A stretch of DNA of 64,000 nucleotides from contig NZ_JANFLT010000005.1 of NCBI RefSeq assembly GCF_024385505.1, positions 620,001-684,000 on the forward strand, written 5' to 3'. Made by a program: the position numbers and the translations under genes. Origin of the DNA: Arthrobacter zhaoxinii (lineage in GTDB: Bacteria > Actinomycetota > Actinomycetes > Actinomycetales > Micrococcaceae). This document shows, piece by piece, positions 37,124-45,946 of the stretch (positions within the stretch are counted from its first letter, which is position 1; every line of letters begins with the position of its first letter). The notes beneath the pieces are model-generated. The model had not been told where the DNA came from, searched no databases, and saw nothing but the letters and a program-made list of their open reading frames with translations.

Positions 37124-38001
37124 GACTCGCTCACCATCCTGGCCTTGGGACGGGACCGGAGGATCTTGCCCAGGACATCCACTGCAACCAGTGCACCTGC
37201 AGCCGTCGGGTGTCCATACCGAACCGCGAGCGCTGCCTGGAGCGGAATCATCGCGCGGATGCCGGCCCGGGTCGCAGCCAAGGCGTTTGCTGCCGCCGGA
37301 CTCCGCGCTGCCCTTATCTGGGCGGGCCCGCACCTTGCGGCATAGGCAGCAGTGGCAGCGAGAACGGCAAGCATCCTGGCCGGCGGCCCGGACGAGCCGG
37401 CCACCACTGCGGCGGCAACCAGTCCGGTGGTTGCGGCGACGCCGGAAGCGGTCACAGCGTCTGTTCCTTCGACTTCACCGCGGGAAAGGAGCGTCACGGC
37501 GACGGTATGGCCGCCCATGATGCCCGCCGCCCCGAGTGCCGGCCTCATCTGCCCTGCGCCTGCGCCCATCAGGACGTCGAGGGCCCGGCAGCTGCCCATC
37601 GAGACTGCTCCTATGAGCGCGTGGTTCTTCGCGATCAGGTCATATGTCCAGATGGACCCCGCGAGCGGGACCCCTACAGCGAGCGCGCTCCGTCCACCGG
37701 CCACGGCACACAACCCGAGTCCCGCGACGGTGAGGGCAGATGCCGCGGCCAGGGCACTTCCGGCGCTTACCCTCCCCGACGGAAGGGGACGCTGCGGGCG
37801 TTCGCGGGCATCGACGTCGCGGTCTGCGTAGTCGTTCAGGGCCATTCCCCCGGCATAGAGGCACGCGCTCGCCAGAGGCATCCACATCCGCCTGCCGCTG
37901 AGGGCGCGGCCGGCAGCAGCGCCGCCTGCCACGGTGTCGCCCAGGACGGTGAGGACGGCAGGAGCCCGGACCAGCTCGAGATAATCGCCGAACGGGGTCA
38001 C
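37120..38001 (-). CDS. UbiA-family prenyltransferase (EboC/SCO3242-like)
   Basis: A 293-residue integral membrane prenyltransferase with 8-9 hydrophobic segments. The first aspartate motif is NDYADRDVDARERPQRPLPSG (about residues 56-76; key NDxxDxxxD). The second aspartate motif is reduced to WTYDLIAKN. I chose the GTG at 38001, which overlaps the inositol-phosphate synthase stop (GTGA). UbiA enzymes attach prenyl chains to acceptors; with a polyprenyl diphosphate synthase and an inositol-phosphate synthase in the region, a prenylated cyclitol or sugar is a reasonable inference. Confidence 0.85.
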   Translation of the reverse strand: MTPFGDYLELVRAPAVLTVLGDTVAGGAAAGRALSGRRMWMPLASACLYAGGMALNDYADRDVDARERPQRPLPSGRVSAGSALAAASALTVAGLGLCAVAGGRSALAVGVPLAGSIWTYDLIAKNHALIGAVSMGSCRALDVLMGAGAGQMRPALGAAGIMGGHTVAVTLLSRGEVEGTDAVTASGVAATTGLVAAAVVAGSSGPPARMLAVLAATAAYAARCGPAQIRAARSPAAANALAATRAGIRAMIPLQAALAVRYGHPTAAGALVAVDVLGKILRSRPKARMVSES

Positions 38002-39239
38002 GGCTGATTCCCGTCTGTAGTGGAAGTAAGCCGGGCAGAGGCAGCAAGCGCCCACTGCACCAGGTTGTTCGTCTGCTGCGCGAAGGAATGCTCACCGCTG
38101 CCCCATGGATCTTTGAAGAAGAAACCAAGGGCACCGACATGTCCGGTTTCTCCGACGGCGTCAGCGAGTGCCATAAGGCGGGCCAGGTCGAGCACCATCG
38201 GAGCTGCCAGCATGGAGTCATAGGCGCTCCAGGTTGTCTGGATCGTCAGCCGGGACCCCAGGAAGCCTTCGACGTGGATGTGGTCCCACGCCACTTTGGT
38301 CTCGCCCAGATCCGGTACGTTGTCAATGTGCAGCGGAGTCACTGCACCTCCGGCGAGCTCCCTCAATCCCCTGTTCTTGGACTGCAGCTTCCCGGAGACT
38401 GCCCTGCTGTCCGCAAGCGTGGCCCCGTCGCCGCCGCCAAGCAAATTCGTTCCAGCCCAGGAGAGCACCCGCAGCCCGCGTGCGGAGAGCGCCGGAGCCA
38501 GCACCGACCGCAGCCATGTCTGGCCCGTCTTGCCGTCCTGTCCCGCTGTCGGAACCCGGTCAGCCCCGGCAAGCTCATACAGCGCGGGAATGTTCAGGGC
38601 GGGCGACGGCGTGAAACATATATATGGTGAGCCCGACAGAACCGCCGCATAGGCCCCTACCGAGCTGGCGGGCAAGACTGACCGTGCCGGATCCTGCAGG
38701 GCCGCCTTCAGGAGGCCGACGTCGTGGAATTCGTCGAGCGGGTCCGGCGGTGCCTCTGTAGAGGCGACGTCCAAGACGATAACCCGCTGCAGGCCGTGGA
38801 ACTCCCGGAACGCAAGGATATCGCCGGACAGACGAAGCGCAGCATCAGCCTGCGGCTCTGCAGTTCCGGCGGGGTCGTACCCGGGACGCACCCGGCTGTC
38901 CGCCTCAAGGAGCTGGGCGCGGACAGACTCAAAAACATCGCCGGGGAGCATACCGGCAGCAACAAGGTGCTCCGCCCGCTTGGCCATGGAAACACCGCTG
39001 ATGTCGTGTCCACCGACCACAAGGTCCGCGTAGTCCGGGAGATGCACGCCCCGAAAAGCATCCTGTTCTGTGACACATCCCCGCGGTTTCACCAGTCCGG
39101 CTGCGATGGCGGCCAGGCCCATCGCCGCCGTCGTTGCCACCGACCCCCGTGCGCCGATGAGCCAGATGCCTGTCCTGCCGTAGAACCGGCCCTCCAGACC
39201 CGCACCCGTTCCATCCTCCGTCCCAGCTGGCATTCCCAT
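37998..39239 (-). CDS. Inositol-3-phosphate synthase
   Basis: A 413-residue myo-inositol-1-phosphate synthase-family NAD enzyme that converts glucose 6-phosphate to inositol 3-phosphate. The ATG at 39239 follows GGAGGAAG by about eight bases. Signatures: IWLIGARGSVATT (NAD-binding), WAGTNLLGGGDGATL, NRGLRE, and WDHIHVEGFLGSRLTIQTTW with DSMLAAPMVLDL. It leads the ebo-like operon, which implies inositol phosphate or a derivative feeds it. Housekeeping copies usually stand alone; a second, dedicated copy here would be notable but cannot be tested in this window. Confidence 0.9.
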   Translation of the reverse strand: MGMPAGTEDGTGAGLEGRFYGRTGIWLIGARGSVATTAAMGLAAIAAGLVKPRGCVTEQDAFRGVHLPDYADLVVGGHDISGVSMAKRAEHLVAAGMLPGDVFESVRAQLLEADSRVRPGYDPAGTAEPQADAALRLSGDILAFREFHGLQRVIVLDVASTEAPPDPLDEFHDVGLLKAALQDPARSVLPASSVGAYAAVLSGSPYICFTPSPALNIPALYELAGADRVPTAGQDGKTGQTWLRSVLAPALSARGLRVLSWAGTNLLGGGDGATLADSRAVSGKLQSKNRGLRELAGGAVTPLHIDNVPDLGETKVAWDHIHVEGFLGSRLTIQTTWSAYDSMLAAPMVLDLARLMALADAVGETGHVGALGFFFKDPWGSGEHSFAQQTNNLVQWALAASARLTSTTDGNQP

Positions 39240-39561
39240 GTCAAACTTCCTCCTCGAAGCCATTCCGCAGGTGACTGCAGGCCCGGCGCCATAAGAACCT
39301 GGCGGAGGGACGCGTGTTATCGGGGAACCTAACATAGGTAACGTCAGGGAACAACGTACTTATGAGGTATTCCGATATATCTGCGCTTCGCAGTACCGTC
39401 ATTCTGTCGATGCGCCGTGGAGGCGGGGTGGAACTTTGATTTTCCCCTGTCCCTGAAGGCTGTTTTGCCTTCGCCAGCGGTCCCTAAGAAGGGCCGTGGT
39501 GTCGTTCCACGCGAAGGTCTTGAAGTCAGGGGTTCCGTCGCCTTTATGCTGTAATGAGTCG
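39240..39561. promoter_or_regulatory. Divergent promoter region with repeated operator-like motifs
   Basis: 322 bp between the inositol-phosphate synthase start and the second ROK regulator start. CATAGGTAACGT (39333-39344) faces an inverted copy ACGTACTTATG (39354-39364), and a direct copy CATAAGTAACGT lies at 39570-39581, just inside the ROK start. The three copies flank the divergent starts and look like ROK operators. A small GAAGGC/GCCTTC hairpin occurs at 39455-39472. No clear -35/-10 found. Confidence 0.5.
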
Positions 39562-40755
39562 GTGAGTGACATAAGTAACGTAAGCGGTCTTGCATCGTCC
39601 GGAGCGAGCGAGCTCTTTCAAATCCTCCGCGACGGGAAACCACGGACCCGGTCAGAGCTCGCCGAGCAGATGGGGCTGGCGCGCTCCACCGTCACACTTC
39701 GGATCGAAGCCCTTATGGACCTGGGCCTCGTAGGGTTCGTTCAGGATGCCGTATCCACCGGTGGGCGGCCTTCGTCCCGGATTGCGCTCAAGGCGGGCAG
39801 CCGGGTTGTGCTCGGAGTGGACATTGGCGCTTCCCACCTCCAGGTGGCCGTCACGGACCTCACCGGGCATCTACTGTCCCAATCTGCACGCACATTGGAA
39901 ATCACACGGGGTCCGGAGGCAGTCCTGGAGGCGGTCGTCGAACTCGGCACGGAACTGCTCAAGGGCACCGGCCGTTCCCTGGACGACCTCCTGGCTGTCG
40001 GCATCGGACTCCCCGGACCCGTGGAACACCGCACCGGCCGGCCCATCAATCCACCCATCATGCCCGGATGGAACAGCTATGACGTGCCTGGCTATCTGGA
40101 GGCGCAATTCCATGTACCGGTCCTGGTCGACAATGACGTCAACATCATGGCCCTGGGCGAGCGCAATATGGCCTGGCCCCAGGTCGACAACCTGCTTTTC
40201 GTCAAAGTTGCCACCGGAATCGGTTCAGGCATTGTCTCCAGCGGCATGCTGCAGCGCGGGGCGGACGGTGTCGCCGGAGACATCGGGCACATCCGCGTGC
40301 ACGGCGGCAGCGGAGTCCCCTGCCACTGCGGAAATACTGACTGTCTGGAGGCAATAGCATCCGGCCCTGCCGTGGCGTCCAAGCTGCGGCAACTGGGATT
40401 GGAGGCCAGCGGCAGCGAAGACATCGTGGAACTCGTTCGTGCCGGAAGCACGGAGGCCATCCATGCCGTGCGGCAGGCCGGGCGCGACGTCGGCGAAGTG
40501 CTTTCGGCATGCATCAGCCTTATCAACCCATCTGTGATTGTCATCGGGGGATCCATGGCCCTCACGGGCGAACATTTCATCGCCGGCATCCGGGAAACGG
40601 TGTACTCGCGTACCATCCCGCTTGCCACCCAGCACCTTCGGATCGTGCACTCCAACTCCGGTGTCGACGCCGGTGTGCTGGGCGCCAGCATGCTGGCAAT
40701 CCACCATGCCATGTCCCCTCAGCGCATCGACGCCATGGTCTCCCGGCTCTCGTAA
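39562..40755 (+). CDS. ROK family transcriptional regulator
   Basis: A 397-residue ROK protein from a GTG at 39562. N-terminal winged helix-turn-helix (about residues 15-65, SELAEQMGLARSTVTLRIEALMDLGLV), then the sugar-kinase-like body: VLGVDIGASHLQVAVTDLTG, VGIGLPGPVEHRTGRPINPP, VDNDVNIMALGE, zinc-type CHCGNTDCLEAIA, and IVIGGSMALTGEHF. Divergent to the ebo-like operon with shared repeated motifs, so it probably represses that operon and itself. The ligand is likely a sugar or cyclitol. Confidence 0.88.
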   Translation: MSDISNVSGLASSGASELFQILRDGKPRTRSELAEQMGLARSTVTLRIEALMDLGLVGFVQDAVSTGGRPSSRIALKAGSRVVLGVDIGASHLQVAVTDLTGHLLSQSARTLEITRGPEAVLEAVVELGTELLKGTGRSLDDLLAVGIGLPGPVEHRTGRPINPPIMPGWNSYDVPGYLEAQFHVPVLVDNDVNIMALGERNMAWPQVDNLLFVKVATGIGSGIVSSGMLQRGADGVAGDIGHIRVHGGSGVPCHCGNTDCLEAIASGPAVASKLRQLGLEASGSEDIVELVRAGSTEAIHAVRQAGRDVGEVLSACISLINPSVIVIGGSMALTGEHFIAGIRETVYSRTIPLATQHLRIVHSNSGVDAGVLGASMLAIHHAMSPQRIDAMVSRLS

Positions 40756-41139
40756 CGAGTAGCCACTGAGCTTACCCGGCGCCCTGTCGACGACTTTTGC
40801 TTGACAGACACCAAAACCCCGTCCTAGCCTCATGCGACGGACTCATTTCCAGTCACCCCCTTTGCTCCAACTCGTACCTGAAAGGGTAGGACCGATAGCA
40901 GGCATTGCTTTTCGAAGCTTGCCCTAACGGTACGCCCGGGCGTCTGGTAGTGGTTTCAGACAACAAAAGGACATCTTGGCCCAAGTGCTAGATACCGAGT
41001 TGTGGCGGACAGCTTGTCGGCGACGGCGGCCTTTCTTCATCAGCCCGGTGAATCACCCCAGTGACGCCCCAGCGCGTGTTCTCGCTATTGCCAACGAAGG
41101 CGGCGAAAGAATGCGTTTTACTGTCAGAAAGGCAAGAGT
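40756..41139. other. 384-bp gap before the Tat-exported isomerase
   Basis: Contains TTGACA at 40801-40806 and TAGCCT at 40825-40830 with an 18-bp spacer, a plausible sigma-70-type promoter reading into the isomerase gene, and an AAGGCAAG ribosome-site-like stretch just before its ATG. A 65-codon reading frame (40976-41173) has no coding character. No hairpin terminator is obvious. Confidence 0.35.
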
Positions 41140-42105
41140 ATGTGCTTTGGATTTGACGCATCAGGTGCACTAAATCGTTCTCTTGAAAAAAAGGGGGTGG
41201 ACCGACGCAACTTCATCCGCGGAACGCTCGCCGCGGGCGTGGGGGTCGGCCTGGCCGGTGCCGGGGCAGCTCCCGCCGTCGCACACGGACCCGGACACCA
41301 CGGCAAACCGGGCCACGGACACCGGCCGAAGCAGACGGTTCCCCCATGGCTCATCAGTATTCAGCTCTACACGCTGCGGTCGATCATTACCGAGGAGAAT
41401 GTCGACGCGACGTTCCAACAACTTGCACGGTTCGGGTACAAGCGTGTCGAACTGGCCGGGTACTACGGGCGAACAGCCAGGGAAATGCGCAGAACCCTGA
41501 AGCGTACCGGAATTCAGGCCACTTCCAGCCACGAAGGGATAAGTGCGACGCCCGCGGATCTGCAGGCAAAGATCTCCAACGCACTGACGCTCGGTCAGAC
41601 GTACATGGTTGTTCCATACCTTGCGTCGGACAGTGCAGATGACTGGTACCGGTGGGCAGACCAGATGAACGCGGAAGCGGCTGTCGTACGGAGGGCCGGG
41701 ATTAAATACGGCTATCACAACCACGCGCACGAGTTCACTACGGATCTCGGGGGCGGGCTCACCCCCTGGGACATTTTCACAAGCCGCCTCGACCCGAGGC
41801 TGGTCCACCTGGAAGTCGATCTGTACTGGGCGGTCACCGGCGGTGTTGGCGTGGGAGCTTCCGACCCCGTCCAGTTCGCTATTGACACGATAAAAGAGGC
41901 ACCCCAGAAGGTTCTGCAGTACCACGTGAAGGACCGCGATGCTACCGGCGATTTCGCTGATCTAGGTGCCGGAACCATCGACTTCTCACGCATTTTCGAT
42001 GCGCACCAGCCGCAGGAGTACATTGTGGAAAACGACCAGCCGGACGTCACCCCGCTCCGGACTGCGGCGGTCGGCTACCGGTATCTTCGGAACGTGCGCT
42101 TCTAA
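41140..42105 (+). CDS. Tat-exported sugar phosphate isomerase/epimerase
   Basis: A 321-residue xylose-isomerase-like TIM barrel with a twin-arginine export signal: DRRNFIRGTLAAGVG near residues 21-35, followed by an Ala-rich hydrophobic stretch ending APAVAHG. Catalytic pattern: WLISIQLYTLRSII, KRVELAGYYG, the KYGYHNHAHEF segment with metal-binding histidines, VHLEVDLYW and LQYHVKDRD. A His/Gly-rich linker (HGPGHHGKPGHGHRPK) follows the signal. Related secreted proteins act on oxidised or dehydrogenated sugars made outside the cell, which fits the secreted sugar dehydrogenase at 29756. Ends at a terminator. Confidence 0.85.
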   Translation: MCFGFDASGALNRSLEKKGVDRRNFIRGTLAAGVGVGLAGAGAAPAVAHGPGHHGKPGHGHRPKQTVPPWLISIQLYTLRSIITEENVDATFQQLARFGYKRVELAGYYGRTAREMRRTLKRTGIQATSSHEGISATPADLQAKISNALTLGQTYMVVPYLASDSADDWYRWADQMNAEAAVVRRAGIKYGYHNHAHEFTTDLGGGLTPWDIFTSRLDPRLVHLEVDLYWAVTGGVGVGASDPVQFAIDTIKEAPQKVLQYHVKDRDATGDFADLGAGTIDFSRIFDAHQPQEYIVENDQPDVTPLRTAAVGYRYLRNVRF

Positions 42106-42130
42106 CGACGCGCGCTAACCACCGAGCGAG

Positions 42131-42160
42131 GGGGCTGTCCCGGACCAGGGGGCAGCCCTT
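42131..42160 (+). terminator. Terminator hairpin after the exported isomerase
   Basis: GGGCTGTCCC pairs with GGGGCAGCCC (one G-U pair) around a short CGGACCA loop, followed by TTCGTTCTGTTC. Moderate U-tract. Confidence 0.6.
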
Positions 42161-42307
42161 CGTTCTGTTCCGGGCGCCACCGCGTGCTGCCCACGTGCGT
42201 CAGCCGATGCGGCAGGCAAAGCCCGGCTTATGGTCGTTACGACGAAGTCGGCGGGAGCATAAGAGTTGCTTATCAATAGGTGGGTTTTCAGTAAGCGTTA
42301 GTTTTTC

Positions 42308-43771
42308 GTGAGTATGCTGGCCGCAATTCCCATGAGCCCTTCGGAACGGCTCCCGCACCTGAAAGTTGCAGCCATGTCTCTTCACGCGTTCCCTCCGCCC
42401 TCCCGCACCTCCTTCCCTGCACCGGCACCGGGCAGCAATCCCGCGGATTCCGAGGCATGGCAGGCGCTGAAGCAGGCAGCCACCGATCTGCAGCCGCTGC
42501 AGAACAAGAACGGATCCGTGGATTCCGAGCATCACGCCGAGGCAGTAGAGCTGATCGGAACCATCACTGCCGCCGTTACGGCACTGGCTCCGGCTTTCGA
42601 GCACGACGCCGAGTATCTCCGCCTGGTAGTGCAGGACTTCGAGCGCTGGGTGGCCGGCGGCTTGGACAACGAACCTGATTTCCTCGATTCCCTGCTGGCC
42701 TTCTCTCCCCAGCGGGACCGCGTCAACGGGCTGGCGCACCTCGTGGTCTTCCCCATGTACACGCAGAACGGCTCCACCAACCGCTTCGTGGAGGCAGTGC
42801 TGATTGAGGTGATCTGGCCCGAGTTCGTCGCCGAGCTGGAGGCAGGCGAATATTCCAACGGCCTCTTCGTACCGATCCGTTTCCTGGACTTCACCCCCGG
42901 CTATGACACCAACTCCGCCGTGCTCTTCCCGGAAACCGTTGCAGTCCGCGCAACGCCCGCCTTCACCTGGGGTGCCATCTTCGCCGACCGCGAGGCAGCC
43001 CGTTTCCGGAAGGTCCTGGCCGCCGCCGCGGACACCACTTCCCTTCAGCTGCCGGCCGAAGCCGCGGAACTCCTGCATAACCAGAAGCTTGCCGAGGAAA
43101 CCTTCATCATGTGGGACCTCATTCACGACCGCACCCACATGCGCGGCGACCTCCCCTTCGATCCGTTCATGATCAAGCAGCGCATGCCCTACTTCCTCTA
43201 CTCGCTGGAAGAACTGCGCTGCGACCTCACCGCGTTCCGCGAGGCCGTGAAAATCCAGCGCGACGAGGACGCCCCGGAGGACACCCGGCGGCATGCACGC
43301 CTGGTGCAGTACGCAGTGATCTTCGACCGCATCTTCCGCTTCGCCATCACCGGCAGCCGGGTACGCAACTATGACGGGCTCGGCGGCCAGCTGCTCTTCG
43401 CCTGGATGCACCAGAACCATGTCCTGCACTGGACCGACGGGAAACTGAGCATCGACTGGGAGGAGACCGCCGACGTCGTCGTCCGCCTTGGTGCGGAAAT
43501 CGAGGAACTCTACTGGCGCTCCATCGACCGGCCCAAGACGGCGCACTGGCTGGCCGCGTACGACCTGGTGGCAGGGACGCTGACGCCCAACCCTGCATCG
43601 GTTTGGGCCCAGGGGCCCAAGGCCCTGCCGTTGGACGGGCCGCCGCGCGGACTCACCGACCAGGTGCTCGACGACGAATTCCCGCTGTCCATGTTCTACG
43701 AAGCCCTGTCCAAGAAGATGGCCCCGGTGATCGAATCCACCGCCGGAATCACGGGAAGCACCGCCGAATGA
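42308..43771 (+). CDS. DUF6421 family protein
   Basis: About 487 residues from a GTG at 42308; ATGs at 42314, 42332 and 42374 are also possible and the region has no clear ribosome site. The body matches the large DUF6421 family of actinobacteria (YLRLVVQDFERWVAGG, LAHLVVFPMYTQNGSTNR, EETFIMWDLIHDRTHMRGDLPFDPFMIKQRMPYFLYSLEELRCDLTAF; cited for MWDLIHDRTHMRGDLPFDPF). Function unknown; the conserved His and Asp residues in HDRTHMRGDLP suggest a metal site. Overlaps the SDR gene by 4 bp, and the trio with threonine aldolase is a recurring neighbourhood. Confidence 0.75.
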   Translation: MSMLAAIPMSPSERLPHLKVAAMSLHAFPPPSRTSFPAPAPGSNPADSEAWQALKQAATDLQPLQNKNGSVDSEHHAEAVELIGTITAAVTALAPAFEHDAEYLRLVVQDFERWVAGGLDNEPDFLDSLLAFSPQRDRVNGLAHLVVFPMYTQNGSTNRFVEAVLIEVIWPEFVAELEAGEYSNGLFVPIRFLDFTPGYDTNSAVLFPETVAVRATPAFTWGAIFADREAARFRKVLAAAADTTSLQLPAEAAELLHNQKLAEETFIMWDLIHDRTHMRGDLPFDPFMIKQRMPYFLYSLEELRCDLTAFREAVKIQRDEDAPEDTRRHARLVQYAVIFDRIFRFAITGSRVRNYDGLGGQLLFAWMHQNHVLHWTDGKLSIDWEETADVVVRLGAEIEELYWRSIDRPKTAHWLAAYDLVAGTLTPNPASVWAQGPKALPLDGPPRGLTDQVLDDEFPLSMFYEALSKKMAPVIESTAGITGSTAE

Positions 43772-44529
43772 GCACTGAGCCCGGCGCGCCCGCTGGTGCA
43801 GCCCCGCTGACGGGCCGGACCGTCCTGGTGGCCGGAGCGGGCAGCGCCTCCGGCACCGCCGTCTGCCGGGCACTGGAAGCGGCCGGCGCCAAAGTGGTGG
43901 CTGTCGGCCGCGACGCAGCACGCCTGGCAAACACGTTGGCCGACGACGCCGATCGGCGCACCTGCGATCTCGGCGACTCCGGGGAGGTGGCGGCCCTGGC
44001 GGCCGATCTGCAGGAAACCTACGGCGGCATCGACGGGCTGATCCACCTGGTGGGCGGCTGGCGGGCCGGTACGGATATCGGCTCCCAGAGCGAGCAGGAC
44101 TGGGACTTCCTGGAAACGAACATCCTGCGTACGCTCCGCAACGTCAGCCGCAGCTTCTACGACCAGCTCGCGGCCTCCCCGGTCGGACGCCTGGCGATCG
44201 TTTCCTCCACGGCGGTGGATTCCCCCACCGCTGCCGGCGCCGGCTACGCAGCCGCCAAGGCCGCCGCGGAAGCCTGGGTCCGGGCCGTCGCCGCGGGGTT
44301 CCAGGGCAGCCAGTCGGGACGGAAGGAAAACCCCGCACCGCAGCACTCGGCCGCCGTCGTCTTCGTCGTCAAGGCCCTGGTGGACTCCGCGCAGCGCACC
44401 GCCGCCCCGGACCGCAGGTTCCCCGGCTACACCGACGTGGAGGACCTGGCCGACGCCGTCGTCCGGCTCTTCCAGCAGGATGCCGCAGAGGTCAACGGGC
44501 AGCGAATTCGCCTCGTACCGTCGAAGTGA
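43768..44529 (+). CDS. SDR family oxidoreductase
   Basis: A 253-residue short-chain dehydrogenase. Nucleotide loop is VLVAGAGSASGTAVC (a variant of TGxxxGIG), then the DLGDSGEVAAL acidic turn and GLIHLVGGW. The catalytic Ser is in AIVSSTAVDSP and the YxxxK is YAAAKAAAEAW. The loop variant GAGSASG is unusual, and the substrate is unknown. Starts 4 bp inside DUF6421 (ATGA) and precedes the threonine aldolase. Confidence 0.8.
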   Translation: MSTEPGAPAGAAPLTGRTVLVAGAGSASGTAVCRALEAAGAKVVAVGRDAARLANTLADDADRRTCDLGDSGEVAALAADLQETYGGIDGLIHLVGGWRAGTDIGSQSEQDWDFLETNILRTLRNVSRSFYDQLAASPVGRLAIVSSTAVDSPTAAGAGYAAAKAAAEAWVRAVAAGFQGSQSGRKENPAPQHSAAVVFVVKALVDSAQRTAAPDRRFPGYTDVEDLADAVVRLFQQDAAEVNGQRIRLVPSK

Positions 44530-44563
44530 CCTGAACTACATCAAGGTAAGAGATACTAGGACC

Positions 44564-45643
44564 GTGACTGACATACTCCCCCTGCACGACACCGCAATTA
44601 AGGCTTTTGCTTCCGACAACTACTCCGGTGTCCATCCGGAAATCCTCGCGGCGCTCACCGCCGCGAACCAGGGCCACCAGGTGGCCTACGGCGAAGATGT
44701 GTACACCGCGAAGCTGCGCGAGGTCCTGACCGAGCAGTTCGGAAACCACATCCGCGCGTTCCCGGTCTTCAACGGCACCGGCGCCAACGTCACCGCCCTG
44801 CAGTCCCTGCTGCCCCGCTGGGGTGCGGTCATCTGCCCGACGACGGCGCACATCAACGTGGACGAGAACGGCGCCCCGGAGCGCATCGGCGGCATGAAGC
44901 TGCTGGGCATCCCCACCGACGACGGCAAGCTCACCCCCGAGCTGATCGACCGCGAGGCGTGGGGCTGGGGCGACGAGCACCGCGCCCAGCCGCTGGCCGT
45001 GTCCATCACCCAGTCCACCGAGCTCGGCACGCTGTACACGGTGGAGGAAATCGCCGCGATCGCGGACCACATCCACGCCCGCGGGATGAAGCTGCACATG
45101 GACGGTGCCCGGCTGGGCAACGCCGCCGCCGCCCTCGGAGTGTCCTTCAAGGAGATGACCGCCGATGCCGGCGTGGACATCCTTTCCCTGGGCGGCACCA
45201 AGAACGGAATGATGTACGGCGAATGCATCATCACCTTTGACCCCGAGGCCTCCCCCGGCCTGGACTACCTGCGCAAGATGAACATGCAGCTGGCCTCCAA
45301 GATGCGCTTCATCTCCGCCCAGTTCGTCACCCTGTACGGCACTGATCTGTGGCACCGCTCTGCCTCGCACGCCAATGCCATGGCCAGCCGGCTGCGCGCC
45401 GCCGTCGAGCAGATCGACGGCGTGGAAATCACCCAGCCCAGCCAGGTCAACGCCGTCTTCGCCAAGCTGCCCGCCGGCGTTGCCGACCGGCTGCGCGGCG
45501 ACTTCCGTTTCTATGACTGGGACCAGTCAACCGGCGAGGTCCGCTGGATGTGCACCTTCGATACGTCCGAGGATGATGTCGATGCCTTTGCTGCGGCAAT
45601 CGCCCGTGAAGTTGCTGCCGATCCGGCACCGCTGAACGCCTAG
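44564..45643 (+). CDS. Low-specificity L-threonine aldolase
   Basis: A 359-residue PLP enzyme, GTG start. It cleaves L-threonine or L-allo-threonine to glycine and acetaldehyde. FASDNYSGVHPEIL opens the family; VFNGTGANVTAL, AHINVDENGAPE, HMDGARLGNAAAALGV and the PLP-binding lysine in SLGGTKNGMMYGE are present. Third gene of the DUF6421-SDR-aldolase cluster; a strong terminator follows immediately. The clustering hints that the trio handles a hydroxy-amino acid or its aldehyde, inferred only. Confidence 0.9.
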   Translation: MTDILPLHDTAIKAFASDNYSGVHPEILAALTAANQGHQVAYGEDVYTAKLREVLTEQFGNHIRAFPVFNGTGANVTALQSLLPRWGAVICPTTAHINVDENGAPERIGGMKLLGIPTDDGKLTPELIDREAWGWGDEHRAQPLAVSITQSTELGTLYTVEEIAAIADHIHARGMKLHMDGARLGNAAAALGVSFKEMTADAGVDILSLGGTKNGMMYGECIITFDPEASPGLDYLRKMNMQLASKMRFISAQFVTLYGTDLWHRSASHANAMASRLRAAVEQIDGVEITQPSQVNAVFAKLPAGVADRLRGDFRFYDWDQSTGEVRWMCTFDTSEDDVDAFAAAIAREVAADPAPLNA

Positions 45644-45667
45644 AGCAGCATGAACAAACCGCATAGA

Positions 45668-45710
45668 GCGCGGTCCCGGGTATATCCGGGACCGCGCTTT
45701 TTGTTTTTTA
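45668..45710 (+). terminator. Strong terminator after threonine aldolase
   Basis: GCGCGGTCCCGG (45668-45679) pairs perfectly with CCGGGACCGCGC (45686-45697) around a small ATAT loop and is followed by TTTTTGTTTTTTAT. It isolates the next operon from read-through. Confidence 0.95.
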
Positions 45711-45946
45711 TACAAATGCCCGGCATCAGGACCCGGGCATCTGCCGCATTCCGGCAAGGTGACGATTATGCAACGATAAGTCCCGAAGTAATACCCTGAC
45801 CGAATGTTGTGCCAAAAGGCTATAGGCTCGCTATCGCACGGTCCGCGCCATTCCTTCATGGCTTAAACCGCCGTGAATAGTAATTGCAAAGTCCCGCGGT
45901 GCTGTCTCGTTTTATTGATATAGCCGCGATTTTTCGAGGAGCAGCT
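45711..45946. other. Leader region of the GrpE/Hsp70/GTPase operon
   Basis: 236 bp without a gene, relatively AT-rich. It holds the likely promoter of the accessory operon; I see a TATAGG near 45820 but no well-spaced -35, and no HAIR (HspR) or CIRCE repeat, so classical heat-shock control is not evident. A GAGGAGC ribosome site ends it, next to a TTG start. Confidence 0.4.

Noticed and set aside
36116-37345. Plus-strand frame opposite the EboA fusion
   Set aside because: No ribosome site or family pattern; the minus strand has clear TIM-barrel motifs and ATGA coupling.
40976-41173. 65-codon frame before the exported isomerase
   Set aside because: No ribosome site, no conserved pattern, overlaps the real start.
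45711-45946. HAIR or CIRCE heat-shock operator before the GrpE-like gene
   Set aside because: No CTTGAGT/ACTCAAG or TTAGCACTC-type repeat was found, so heat-shock control is not supported.
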